Source: CAVWSM01 sp963757805 (GTDB lineage Bacteria > Actinomycetota > Actinomycetes > Jiangellales > Jiangellaceae). Taken from it: a stretch of 64,000 nt of DNA. The DNA lies in the NCBI GenBank assembly GCA_963757805.1, contig CAVWSM010000020.1, positions 244,310-308,309 of the forward strand, read 5' to 3'. Under the pieces are notes generated by a model. It made no database searches. It had not been told where the DNA came from and worked only from the letters and a program-made list of their open reading frames with translations. A program made the translations under genes and the position numbers. Below are positions 36,187 to 44,294 of the stretch, one piece after another. Positions within the stretch are counted from its first letter, which is position 1, and every line of letters starts with the position of its first letter.

Positions 36187-36433
36187 CTGGCGTTGGCTCG
36201 GCTGCACCTGCGGTCGCGGCCGCTCGTCGATTGTTGCCGTGTTGAAGTCAAGTCTCACCCACGAGGCGATTGAACCTGCGGCGTTGGGGAATGGTGTCCT
36301 TGACCAGCGCTGGCACACCCCCTGGTGCGCCGGCCTCGCCAAGGCGCCACCGATGTCGCCGACCAGTTGGTTGACGTGACAGGGTCGACTTATCCCCTAC
36401 GACCCGTCTCTTCGCAGGACAGAGGATCTGATC

Positions 36434-36826
36434 ATGAGTCGCGATGAGGGTCATACGCATGTTGAGGTCGACGTCGACGGCCGTGTCGTAGCCAGCGCCG
36501 ACGTCGAAGAACAAGACGAGCGCGGTGTCGTCCGAGCGTCCCTTCAGGTCGAGCCTGGGCACCAGCCGACCGGCAGCCGGACTCGCCTGGTCGACGCCGT
36601 CCTGGACCTTCCCGAGGTTCACGACCGGGAGCGCCTCGAGGCCACGCTACCCATCGGCGACGGTGAGATCCTCGAACGCCTGCGCCAGCGATCCGAGGAC
36701 ATGCAGATCCGTCCCGCGGGCGCGACATGCCTCGTGGACGCCAATCTGCCCAAGGCCGGTTCGCCGTTGCAGGCGCCCGCCGCATCAAGCGACGACGACG
36801 TCGACGCTAAGCCACCTTCGTCGTAG
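36434..36826 (+). CDS. Conserved-type hypothetical protein
   Basis: A 130-residue acidic soluble protein of unknown function. It begins SRDEGHTHVEVDVDGRVVAS and has a central basic/acidic segment (TGSRTRLVDAVLDLPEV; DGEILERLRQRSEDM) with a disordered Ser/Asp/Pro tail. There is no signal peptide, cysteine pair or known motif. The gene stands alone, convergent with the VOC gene at 36832, whose stop is five bases away. Confidence 0.6.
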   Translation: MSRDEGHTHVEVDVDGRVVASADVEEQDERGVVRASLQVEPGHQPTGSRTRLVDAVLDLPEVHDRERLEATLPIGDGEILERLRQRSEDMQIRPAGATCLVDANLPKAGSPLQAPAASSDDDVDAKPPSS

Positions 36827-36831
36827 CCAGC

Positions 36832-37215
36832 TCAGTCAGCCGGCTGCCCCGTCGGCCTCTGGTGCAGGCCGAACTCCAGGCCCTGGTCGTCCTTGCACAG
36901 CACGAACCGACCAAGGGTCGCCTGCGACGCTGCGTCACTTTCGGCATCCGTCTCATCGACAGTGCCGCCGAGCTCTCGAACCTTGGCCAATGCCGCCTCC
37001 AGGTCGTCGACGACGAAGAACATGACGAAGAAGACGTACGGCCGCGAGCCGGCCTCGTCGCCATGCACACCCCCTGGCACAGATGGTGTGGAGACCGCGA
37101 ACCCTTGACCAGACGGCCGCGGCGTGAACGTCCAGCCGAAGAGCTCGCTATAGAACGCCCGCGCCTTGGCGGGGTCGTCGACTCCCATCTCGAAGTAAGC
37201 GATCTCGCCTGCCAT
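36832..37215 (-). CDS. VOC-family (glyoxalase/bleomycin-resistance) protein
   Basis: A 127-residue single VOC domain: IAYFEMGVDDPAKARAFYSE at the N-terminus, FGWTF, STPSVPGGVHGD and the C-terminal GRFVLCKDDQGLEFGLHQ. It is closely similar to the gene at 53886-54242. It differs by a four-residue insertion caused by a 12-base tandem duplication (GACGAAGAA at 37012-37020 and 37024-37032). Start chosen at the ATG in VVMAGEIAYF. Substrate unknown. Confidence 0.85.
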   Translation of the reverse strand: MAGEIAYFEMGVDDPAKARAFYSELFGWTFTPRPSGQGFAVSTPSVPGGVHGDEAGSRPYVFFVMFFVVDDLEAALAKVRELGGTVDETDAESDAASQATLGRFVLCKDDQGLEFGLHQRPTGQPAD

Positions 37216-37299
37216 CACCACGAGCCCACCTCCGCGACCGATAGATCCTGACGAGTAGGGCGACACCCAGCGACTCGCCGGAGTCGCGGGCTCCTCACG

Positions 37300-37944
37300 T
37301 CAACCCTGGCTCGGGCCAACGTTGTCGCCGACCCACTCGACGAGCGGCCGCATGTCACGCCACGCCTTGCGCACCTCGGCAGCCGCCTTCGGTGTGCTCA
37401 GCCACGGCGGGCTGCCGTACGACCGTTGCGCAGTGAGGGTCTTGTGGCGGAGCAGCTCAAGGCGCGGGTGATCCTCCGCGTAGCCGCGGGGTCGCGTCTT
37501 GAGTCGGTCGCCGCTGATGTCGTACGACTTCGCGCGCAAGGATTCGACGATCCGTACGAGGGGCTTGCCGCGAGCGTCCTCGTCGACGCCCTCCCGGAAC
37601 CGCGTGACCTGAGCGGTGTCGTGCGCGTAGAAGCCGGCAGCGACGAACAGGCCCTCTGCATCGACGTGGACGTACCACCCGATGCCCGGCACCTGCTCGA
37701 CGAAGCCACCCTGATGTGTCTTGTACGGGCTCTTGTCCTTGCTGAACCGGACGTCACGATAGGGCCGGAACAGTGTGCTGGCACCGAAGTCCGGCTCGAG
37801 CTCCGCGAGCAACGCGAGCATCGGCGCACGGACGGAATCCTCGTACCGCTGCTTGTTGGCGGTCCAGAACGACTTGGTGTTGTCGGCGTCGAGGTCGTCG
37901 TAGAAGTCGAGCGCGTCGATCGGGATGCCGGCGAAACCGCTCAT
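37300..37944 (-). CDS. DUF2461 (TIGR02453) family protein
   Basis: A 214-residue protein with the DUF2461 pattern: FYDDLDADNTKSFWTANKQ, FRPYRDVRFSKDKSPYKTH and WYVHVDAEGLFVAAGFYAHD. The function of the family is not established. Its ATG shares ATGA with the hemB stop (37941-37944), so it is translated from the heme operon, a common arrangement in actinobacteria. Confidence 0.87.
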   Translation of the reverse strand: MSGFAGIPIDALDFYDDLDADNTKSFWTANKQRYEDSVRAPMLALLAELEPDFGASTLFRPYRDVRFSKDKSPYKTHQGGFVEQVPGIGWYVHVDAEGLFVAAGFYAHDTAQVTRFREGVDEDARGKPLVRIVESLRAKSYDISGDRLKTRPRGYAEDHPRLELLRHKTLTAQRSYGSPPWLSTPKAAAEVRKAWRDMRPLVEWVGDNVGPSQG

Positions 37945-38915
37945 CGCACCCGCCGCGCGGCCTCGACTGCCCAGTAGGTGAGCACGAGGTCTGCACCGGC
38001 TCGGCGGATGGAGGTGAGTGTTTCGACGATGGCTCGATCCCGGTCGACCCAACCGTTGGCGGCTGCCGCCTCGACCATGGCGTACTCGCCGGAGACCTGG
38101 TACGCCGCGACCGGCACGTCGACTGACTGCCGTACGGCGGCAAGGATGTCGAGGTAGCTCATCGCCGGCTTGACCATGACGATGTCAGCGCCTTCCTCGA
38201 CGTCGAGCCGCACTTCGCGCAACGCCTCCACGGCGTTGGCGGGATCCTGCTGGTAGGTCTTGCGGTCGCCGGTAAGCGAGGACGCGACCGCCTCGCGGAA
38301 CGGGCCATAGAACGCTGAGGCGTACTTGGCGGAGTAGGCGAGGATCGACACGTCGGGGTGACGGGCAGCGTCGAGCGCATCGCGGATCGCGCCGACCTGG
38401 CCGTCCATCATGCCGCTCGGCCCGACGACGTGTACGCCCGCCTCGGCCTGCGCGACTGCCATCCTGCGGTAGACCTCGAGCGTCGCGTCGTTGTCGACAG
38501 ATCCGTCGGCCGCGAGCACCCCGCAATGACCGTGGTCGGTGAACTCGTCGAGGCAGAGGTCACCCATCACGACCGTGGCGTCGCCGACCTCGGCGACAAC
38601 ATCACGGATGGCAACGTTGAGGATGCCGTCGGGATTGACGGCTCCGCTTCCCGTGGCGTCCTTGCTTTCCGGCACTCCGAAGAGCATGAGTCCGCCGACA
38701 CCGGCCTCGACTGCATCGGCCGCAGCCTTGCGCAGCGTGTCACGCGTGTGCTGGACGACGCCTGGCATGGACCGGATGGGGACCGGCTCGGTCGCGTTCT
38801 CCCGTACGAACATCGGCAGCACCAGGTGGCGCGGCTCGACCGATGTCTCGGCGACGAGCCTGCGCAGCGCCGGTGTGCGGCGCAGCCGACGAGGCCGCTC
38901 GATCGGAAATGCCAT
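37941..38915 (-). CDS. hemB: Delta-aminolevulinic acid dehydratase (porphobilinogen synthase)
   Basis: HemB condenses two 5-aminolevulinates to porphobilinogen. The 324-residue protein has both Schiff-base lysine regions (AYSAKYASAFYGPFREA and DIVMVKPAMSYLD). The metal region reads DLCLDEFTDHGHCG: the second cysteine of the zinc site (CxC) is replaced by Asp, an arrangement between zinc- and magnesium-type enzymes. I chose the ATG at 38913-38915 (MAFPIERPRRLRR), preceded by AAGGAGAG, over one five codons upstream. Confidence 0.95.
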   Translation of the reverse strand: MAFPIERPRRLRRTPALRRLVAETSVEPRHLVLPMFVRENATEPVPIRSMPGVVQHTRDTLRKAAADAVEAGVGGLMLFGVPESKDATGSGAVNPDGILNVAIRDVVAEVGDATVVMGDLCLDEFTDHGHCGVLAADGSVDNDATLEVYRRMAVAQAEAGVHVVGPSGMMDGQVGAIRDALDAARHPDVSILAYSAKYASAFYGPFREAVASSLTGDRKTYQQDPANAVEALREVRLDVEEGADIVMVKPAMSYLDILAAVRQSVDVPVAAYQVSGEYAMVEAAAANGWVDRDRAIVETLTSIRRAGADLVLTYWAVEAARRVR

Positions 38916-38964
38916 CACGCTCTCCTTCAACCGGACGTCGATCGACCGCCATCACCAGGCTTGC

Positions 38965-39002
38965 CCCCGCACCACCAGGCCTGCATGCCTGGTGGTGCGG
39001 GG
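38965..39002. repeat. Perfect 16-bp hairpin between hemD and hemB
   Basis: CCCCGCACCACCAGGC (38965-38980) and its exact complement (38987-39002) enclose a 6-base loop (CTGCAT). It occupies the 123-bp gap between the cobA/hemD stop and the hemB start, the only wide gap in the heme operon. It may attenuate or process the transcript so that hemB is expressed differently from hemACD. Confidence 0.7.
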
Positions 39003-39038
39003 AAAGCCATGCTGAACGTGGTCATTCCAGGCGATCGC

Positions 39039-40652
39039 TCAAGTGGCCTTCCGGCGCGCCGAGGCCCGCTTCTTCTCCGACGGCCTGGTCACAGGCTCCC
39101 CGGCCTCGGCGAACGCGGCACGCCGGGCGGAGCCGAACTCGGCCAGCGCCCGCGCCAGCGTCTCCACCGAGGGTGTCTCGGCGAGCACGTCGACGCGCAG
39201 GCCGTGCTCCTCGGCAGTCTTGGCAGTCTGCGGGCCGATGCACGCGACAACCGTTGCGGCGTGCGGCTTGCCCGCGATGCCGACCAGGTTGCGCACCGTC
39301 GAAGACGAGGTGAAGACGACCGCGTCGAACTTGCCGGACTTGATGGCCTCGCGGGTGTCGGCGGGCGGCGGCGCGGCGCGCACGGTGCGGTAGGCGGTGA
39401 CGTCGTCGACCTCCCAGCCGAGCTCGACGAGCCCGGCAACCAACGTCTCCGTCGCGATGTCGGCGCGCGGTAGGAAGACCCGGTTGATCGGGTCGAGCAC
39501 CTCGTCGAACGGCGGCCACTCCTCCAGCAACCCGCGAGCGGACTGCTCACCCTTCGGGATGAGGTCGGGGTTGATGCCGAGCCGCTGCAGGGCCGCTGCG
39601 GTCTGCTCGCCGACGGCCGCAATCTTCAGTCCGGAGAACGCGCGAGCGTCGAGGCCGTACTCCTCGAACTTCTCGCGAACTGCGCGCACTGCGTTGACCG
39701 AGGTGAACGCGATCCACTCGTAGCGCCCCTCGACCAGGCCACGGATGGCCTTCTCCATCTGCTGCGGGTTGCGTGGCGGCTCGACCGAGATCGTCGGAAC
39801 CTCCTCGGGCACCGCACCGTAGGCCTGCAGCTGCCGGGACAACACGCCGGCCTGCTCCTTGGTGCGCGGCACGAGTACCCGCCACCCGAACAACGGCTTG
39901 TTCTCGAACCACGACAGCGATTCGCGCTGCGTCACGACGTTGCCGACGACCGACACCGCCGACCCGTCGATCTTGGCCGTGCGCAGGTCGCGGGCGACCT
40001 GCCCCAGGGTGGACGTCAGCGAACGCTGCTCTGTCGTGCTGCCGTCGACAGTCACCAACACAGGCGTGTCTGCCGAGCGGTCGGCCGCGACGAGTGCCTT
40101 CGCCCAGTCGCCGACCTCGGCGACAGCGCCGAGCACGACGAGTGTGGTGTCGGCGTCGGCGCACATCGACCAGTCCGGCTGCGCGTCGGCGCTGACGACT
40201 CGCACTGTGCGAGATGACTGCGTCGTGAGCGGCACGCCGGCAAACGTCGGGACGGCGGAGACCTGGGTGACGCCGGGTACGACCTCAAACGGCACGCCCG
40301 CCTTCACGCAGGCAGCCGCCTCGTCGGCGAAGCCGTTGAACATGCCCGGGTCTCCGTCGACGAGCCGAATGACCCGTGCGCCACGCTTGGCCGCTTGGGC
40401 AGCCAGCTTGGTACGGGCCGCGCGGGCGAGCGGCTGACCCTCCGCGTCGACCGAGCCATCGACGAGCTCGGCGTCTGCGGGCAGATGCACGAGCAGCTGC
40501 TCGCGAGGCGAGTCGAGTATGACCACCTCGGCGGCGGCGAGCGCCTCGACCGCCCGCACAGTAAGCAGACCTGGGTCGCCGGGACCAGTCCCGACGAAGG
40601 TGACAGAGCCGAGCTGCTTGGCAGCGCGGGACTTGGTGGACTTGGTCGTCAC
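39039..40652 (-). CDS. hemD: Fused uroporphyrinogen-III methyltransferase / uroporphyrinogen-III synthase
   Basis: A 537-residue fusion typical of actinobacteria. Residues about 12-250 form the SAM-dependent methyltransferase (VGTGPGDPGLLTVRAVEAL, RLVDGDPGMFNGFADEAAAC), which makes precorrin-2 for siroheme/cobalamin. Residues about 265-525 form uroporphyrinogen-III synthase (WRVLVPRTKEQAGVLSRQL, IAFTSVNAVRAV, DAVVFTSSSTVRNLVG). A lysine/arginine-rich tail ends the protein. It shares four bases with hemC (40649-40652). Confidence 0.93.
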   Translation of the reverse strand: MTTKSTKSRAAKQLGSVTFVGTGPGDPGLLTVRAVEALAAAEVVILDSPREQLLVHLPADAELVDGSVDAEGQPLARAARTKLAAQAAKRGARVIRLVDGDPGMFNGFADEAAACVKAGVPFEVVPGVTQVSAVPTFAGVPLTTQSSRTVRVVSADAQPDWSMCADADTTLVVLGAVAEVGDWAKALVAADRSADTPVLVTVDGSTTEQRSLTSTLGQVARDLRTAKIDGSAVSVVGNVVTQRESLSWFENKPLFGWRVLVPRTKEQAGVLSRQLQAYGAVPEEVPTISVEPPRNPQQMEKAIRGLVEGRYEWIAFTSVNAVRAVREKFEEYGLDARAFSGLKIAAVGEQTAAALQRLGINPDLIPKGEQSARGLLEEWPPFDEVLDPINRVFLPRADIATETLVAGLVELGWEVDDVTAYRTVRAAPPPADTREAIKSGKFDAVVFTSSSTVRNLVGIAGKPHAATVVACIGPQTAKTAEEHGLRVDVLAETPSVETLARALAEFGSARRAAFAEAGEPVTRPSEKKRASARRKAT

Positions 40653-41605
40653 GAGACGGCCTCCTTGTGGGGCCCCCGGGTGGGGGCCGTAACCAGGCCA
40701 GCGGCGCCTTCGTCGAGCAGCTCGACAGCCAGCTGGCGGCCGACCTCCTGCGCCTCGACGAGGGATCCGGTAGCGGACTTGCGGATGGTTGCCGAACCGT
40801 CGAGGGCAGTAACGACGGCGTGCAGGTGGAGCTGTGGTTGTGGATCGCGGACGACCTCGGCGTAGGCACCGACGGGTGCCGTGCAGCCGGCTTCTAGCGT
40901 GGCCAGCAGGGTGCGTTCGGCGAGGACGGCCGCGCGGGTCTCGTCGTGGTCGAGCGCCGTGGCCAGGGCGGCGACGTGCGGGCTGTCGGCGCGCGTCTCG
41001 ACCGCGAGCGCGCCCTGTCCCGGTGCCGGGAGCATCAGCTGCGGGTCGATCACCTCGGTGACGACCTCGAGCCGGCCGAGTCGCGCGAGTCCGGCTCGGG
41101 CAAGCACAACGCCATCGACCTTGCCGTCAGCGACAAGGCCGAGCCGAGTGTCGACGTTGCCGCGGATCGGGCGCACGTCCAGGCCGAACCCGAGCGCGTG
41201 CAGCTGCGCCGCGCGCCGCGGCGACCCCGTGCCGATCACCGAACCCGACGGCAGCTCGCTCAACGACAACCCGTCCCGGGCGCACAACACGTCACGTGGG
41301 TCCTCGCGTACGGGGACCGCGGCGAGGGCAAGCCCGTCCGGGTCGGCAGTCGGCAGATCCTTGAGCGAGTGCACGGCTAGGTCGATCTCGCCGGCTAGCA
41401 ATGCATCACGCAGCGCGCTCACGAACACACCCGTGCCGCCGATCTGCGTCAGATGTGCTCTGTTGACGTCGCCCTCAGTCGTGATCTCAACCAGCTCCAC
41501 GGCCAGACCGGTCGCCGCGCTGATGCGCTCTGCCACCCATGTCGACTGCGCTATCGCAAGTCGGCTGCGCCGGGTGCCGAGTCGCAGCGCCTGATGCGCC
41601 GTCAT
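40649..41605 (-). CDS. hemC: Hydroxymethylbilane synthase (porphobilinogen deaminase)
   Basis: HemC assembles four porphobilinogens into hydroxymethylbilane. The 318-residue protein shows the N-terminal LGTRRSRLAIAQSTWVA, the region VHSLKDLPT, and the cofactor-binding cysteine in LEAGCTAPVGAYAE near residue 241, where dipyrromethane attaches. It overlaps hemA and hemD by four bases each. Length and order are standard. Confidence 0.95.
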   Translation of the reverse strand: MTAHQALRLGTRRSRLAIAQSTWVAERISAATGLAVELVEITTEGDVNRAHLTQIGGTGVFVSALRDALLAGEIDLAVHSLKDLPTADPDGLALAAVPVREDPRDVLCARDGLSLSELPSGSVIGTGSPRRAAQLHALGFGLDVRPIRGNVDTRLGLVADGKVDGVVLARAGLARLGRLEVVTEVIDPQLMLPAPGQGALAVETRADSPHVAALATALDHDETRAAVLAERTLLATLEAGCTAPVGAYAEVVRDPQPQLHLHAVVTALDGSATIRKSATGSLVEAQEVGRQLAVELLDEGAAGLVTAPTRGPHKEAVS

Positions 41606-42936
41606 CGGTCACCTCCGTCGGCGGGCTGGTCCTCGGGGAGCTCGACGGCTTCGACAGCCGCCACCGACTGCGGGTCGAGCGAGAACAGCTCGCGCAGCGC
41701 CTCGGTGTAGGTGTGCCCGCCCGACTCGATTGCGAGTTCCTTGACCCGCACGGTCGGTGCGTGCAGCAGCTTGTCGACCACACGCCGTACGGTCGAATCC
41801 AGCTCCTGCGCGATCAACGGGTCGGCGTCGGGCAGCCGGCTGTGCAGGCGATGCAGCTCGCTGGTGACGACCTCCTCCGCCATCGCGCGCAGCGCAATCA
41901 CGGTGGGCGCGGCCTGGTCGGCGCGCTGGCGGCCGGCGAACGCGGCCACTTCGTCGGCGATGATCGCGCGAGCGGCCGCAAGGTCCGCGGTCCGCGACGC
42001 CGCCTCCTCGTCGTGCGCCGTGGCTGCACCGATCACGGCGAAGTCGACGCGCGCCACGCCGGGCAGCTCGGCAGCCTCGGGCTCGATGTCGTGCGGCAGC
42101 GCCAGGTCGACGAGGCCCAGCGGTCGGTTTCCCCGGGCGGGCAGGCTGGCTGCGACCAGGTCGCGGGTGATGACGGTGCCTGCGGACCCGGTGCACGAGA
42201 CGACGATGTCGACGGTGGGCAGCACGGAGGCGAGATCGGTGAGAGCGATGGCTTCACCGTCGACGGACGCGGCCAGGCGCTCGCCGTGCTCGAACGTACG
42301 GTTGGCGACGATGACATAGGCGCCGTCGGCCCGCAGGGTGGTTGCCGCCAGCGCCGCCATCGACCCGGCGCCGACGACGAGGGCGCGCCGTCCGGAGAGA
42401 TCGGCAAGGTCGGGCGGCAGGGAGGCCAGCCCAACCGTCACGAGAGACCGACCGGCCGAGTCGATGCCCGTCTCGGTGTGGGCCCGCTTGCCGACGCGCA
42501 GCGCCTGCTGGAAGACGGCGTTGAGGGCGCGACCGGCCGTCCCCGCCGCCTGGGCGTCCTGCAGCGCGGACCGCACCTGACCGAGGACCTGGCTCTCTCC
42601 GGCGACCATCGAGTCGAGCCCGGCCGCTACGGTGAACAGGTGCTGTACGGCGCGGCCGTCGTAGTGGACGTACAGGTGTGGGGTCAGCTCGTCGGGAGCC
42701 ATGCCGGTGTGCTGGACAAGCAGGTTGGTGGCTGCCTCGAACCCGCCGTGGAACCGAGCGACGTCGACGTACAGCTCGACGCGGTTGCAGGTGGCGATGA
42801 CCGCGGCTTCGGCCACGTGCTCGGACTGCCCGACGTCGGTGAGCAGCTTGAACACGTCGTCGGTCGTGAGCGCCGCCCGGTCGAGCAGCTCGACGGGGGT
42901 GCTGCGGTGCGACAGCCCGACTACGAGGACGCTCAT
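41602..42936 (-). CDS. hemA: Glutamyl-tRNA reductase
   Basis: HemA reduces glutamyl-tRNA to glutamate-1-semialdehyde, the committed step of the C5 pathway and substrate of HemL. The 444-residue protein has the catalytic Cys50 in ATCNRVELY, the NADPH-binding region RRALVVGAGSMAALAATTL, and the dimerisation domain. It overlaps rex (42933-42936) and hemC by four bases, so redox control through Rex is likely. Confidence 0.95.
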   Translation of the reverse strand: MSVLVVGLSHRSTPVELLDRAALTTDDVFKLLTDVGQSEHVAEAAVIATCNRVELYVDVARFHGGFEAATNLLVQHTGMAPDELTPHLYVHYDGRAVQHLFTVAAGLDSMVAGESQVLGQVRSALQDAQAAGTAGRALNAVFQQALRVGKRAHTETGIDSAGRSLVTVGLASLPPDLADLSGRRALVVGAGSMAALAATTLRADGAYVIVANRTFEHGERLAASVDGEAIALTDLASVLPTVDIVVSCTGSAGTVITRDLVAASLPARGNRPLGLVDLALPHDIEPEAAELPGVARVDFAVIGAATAHDEEAASRTADLAAARAIIADEVAAFAGRQRADQAAPTVIALRAMAEEVVTSELHRLHSRLPDADPLIAQELDSTVRRVVDKLLHAPTVRVKELAIESGGHTYTEALRELFSLDPQSVAAVEAVELPEDQPADGGDR

Positions 42937-43652
42937 GCCGGGGTCACCTCCGGCAGGCCGTCGCGGACGTCGCGGAGCACGGTCGCGCCGTTCTTGCGCT
43001 GCTCGTGGTAGGCGAGGATCTGCAATTCGATCGACAGGTCGACCTTGCGCAGGTCGACACCGTCAGGGACGGTCAGCACCGCCGGTGCGAAGTTGAGGAT
43101 GCTCGACACACCCGCGGCGACAAGTCGGTCACAGACGTCCTGCGCCGCGTGCGCCGGGGTGGCGATGACCCCGATGTTGACGCCGCAGGTGCGGATGACC
43201 TGCTCGAGCTCGGAGATATGCCGTACGCGCAGGTGGCCGACCTGCTCGCCGGTCCGCGCCGGGTCGGCGTCGACAAGCGCCACCACGCGGAAGCCCCGGG
43301 TGGCGAAGCCGGCGTAGTTGGCCAGCGCGTGGCCGAGATTGCCGACGCCGACGATGAGCACCGACCAGTCCTGTGTCAGGCCGATCTCGCGGGCGATCTG
43401 GTAGGTGAGGTACTCGACCTCGTAGCCGACGCCCCGAGTGCCGTAGGACCCCAGGTAGGACAGGTCCTTGCGCAGCTTGGCGGAGTTGACCCCGGCGGCG
43501 GTGGCCAGCTCCTCGCTCGACACGGTGTGCACGCCGCGCTCGGAAAGGGCCGTGAGCGCTCGCAGGTAGAGGGGGAGGCGCGCCACAGTGGCCTCGGGGA
43601 TGCCCCGAGAGAGGCTGCTGTCGGTGCTCGAGGCGCTCCGTCGTCGGCTCAC
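42933..43652 (-). CDS. rex: Redox-sensing transcriptional repressor Rex
   Basis: Rex, 239 residues, senses the NADH/NAD ratio. It has an N-terminal winged helix (EATVARLPLYLRALTALSER, AAGVNSAKLRKDLSYLGSYG) and a Rossmann domain with GVGNLGHALANY. I chose the GTG at 43650-43652 (VSRRRSASSTD); the frame runs further upstream through the promoter. It leads the hemACDB operon. A Rex-like site lies at 43734-43752. Confidence 0.93.
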   Translation of the reverse strand: MSRRRSASSTDSSLSRGIPEATVARLPLYLRALTALSERGVHTVSSEELATAAGVNSAKLRKDLSYLGSYGTRGVGYEVEYLTYQIAREIGLTQDWSVLIVGVGNLGHALANYAGFATRGFRVVALVDADPARTGEQVGHLRVRHISELEQVIRTCGVNIGVIATPAHAAQDVCDRLVAAGVSSILNFAPAVLTVPDGVDLRKVDLSIELQILAYHEQRKNGATVLRDVRDGLPEVTPA

Positions 43653-43733
43653 TGTGCTCCGCTGATGGAACGGGCCGGCTGCGGTCAGGCAACCTTGCCC
43701 GGGCTGGCGTGTACAGGACCACACACTAGGCGC

Positions 43734-43752
43734 TTGTGAACGTGCGAACAAA
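43734..43752. promoter_or_regulatory. Candidate Rex operator
   Basis: TTGTGAACGTGCGAACAAA has one complete half of the actinobacterial Rex operator (TGTGAAC) and a degenerate second half (GAACA). It lies 82 bases upstream of the rex start, consistent with autoregulation and control of the heme operon. Confidence 0.5.
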
Positions 43753-43818
43753 GTTGCCGATCATGGTAGGGCCACCGGTGTGACAACGATCACGCCCGAC
43801 GTGCGAGAGGGCGGGGGC

Positions 43819-44073
43819 TCAGCCGGCCAGGGCTTTCGCCAGCCGTGCCGGGTCGACGCGCCAGAAGTCGTGCTGCGCTCCGTCGACGAAAGTCACGGGG
43901 ATCATGTCGGCGTAAGCCCGCTCCAGCTCGGGGTCGTCGAGGATCGACCGCTCGGCCCACGGGACGCCCAGCTCGCCGCACACCGCAGCGATGATCGCGC
44001 GCGCGTCGTCGCACAGGTGGCAGCCAGGCTTGCCAATCAGGACGACGCGGGCAGCGTCAGTGGGAGTGGACAT
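43819..44073 (-). CDS. Glutaredoxin-like (DUF836) protein
   Basis: An 84-residue thioredoxin-fold protein with the CxxC motif CHLC at residues 18-21 in GKPGCHLCDDARAII, and a cis-proline region MIPVTFVDG. Members lie beside rex and hemA in actinobacteria and are presumed thiol-disulfide oxidoreductases. Start chosen at the ATG of MSTPTDAARVV; the longer upstream frame covers another gene. Confidence 0.82.
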   Translation of the reverse strand: MSTPTDAARVVLIGKPGCHLCDDARAIIAAVCGELGVPWAERSILDDPELERAYADMIPVTFVDGAQHDFWRVDPARLAKALAG

Positions 44074-44093
44074 CGAATCGGGCCCGGACGAGC

Positions 44094-44258
44094 TCAGACC
44101 TCGGGCGCGCGGCGCTGACGCAGTCGGCGCGCCCGCAGCGGCGCCTCGGCGCGGACGACGCGGGCGGCCTCGTCCCAGATCGCCTGGATCACGGCAGGGT
44201 CGGTCAGGTCGCGCACCCTGGGCTCGACGGGGCGCGTCACTTTTAGCTTGCCGACCAC
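44094..44258 (-). CDS. Small basic protein, 54 residues
   Basis: A short frame in the gap between the glutaredoxin-like and GAF-like genes. GTG at 44256-44258 is preceded by GGGAGGT. The product is helical and highly charged (VVGKLKVTRPVEPRVRDLTD, then IWDEAARVVRAEAPLRARRL) with no known motif. Its strong ribosome site, coding-like composition and 20-base spacing to the next gene support it. Function unknown. Confidence 0.6.
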   Translation of the reverse strand: MVGKLKVTRPVEPRVRDLTDPAVIQAIWDEAARVVRAEAPLRARRLRQRRAPEV

Positions 44259-44294
44259 GCTGACCTCCCTTGACTATCCATCGTACGCCGCTGA

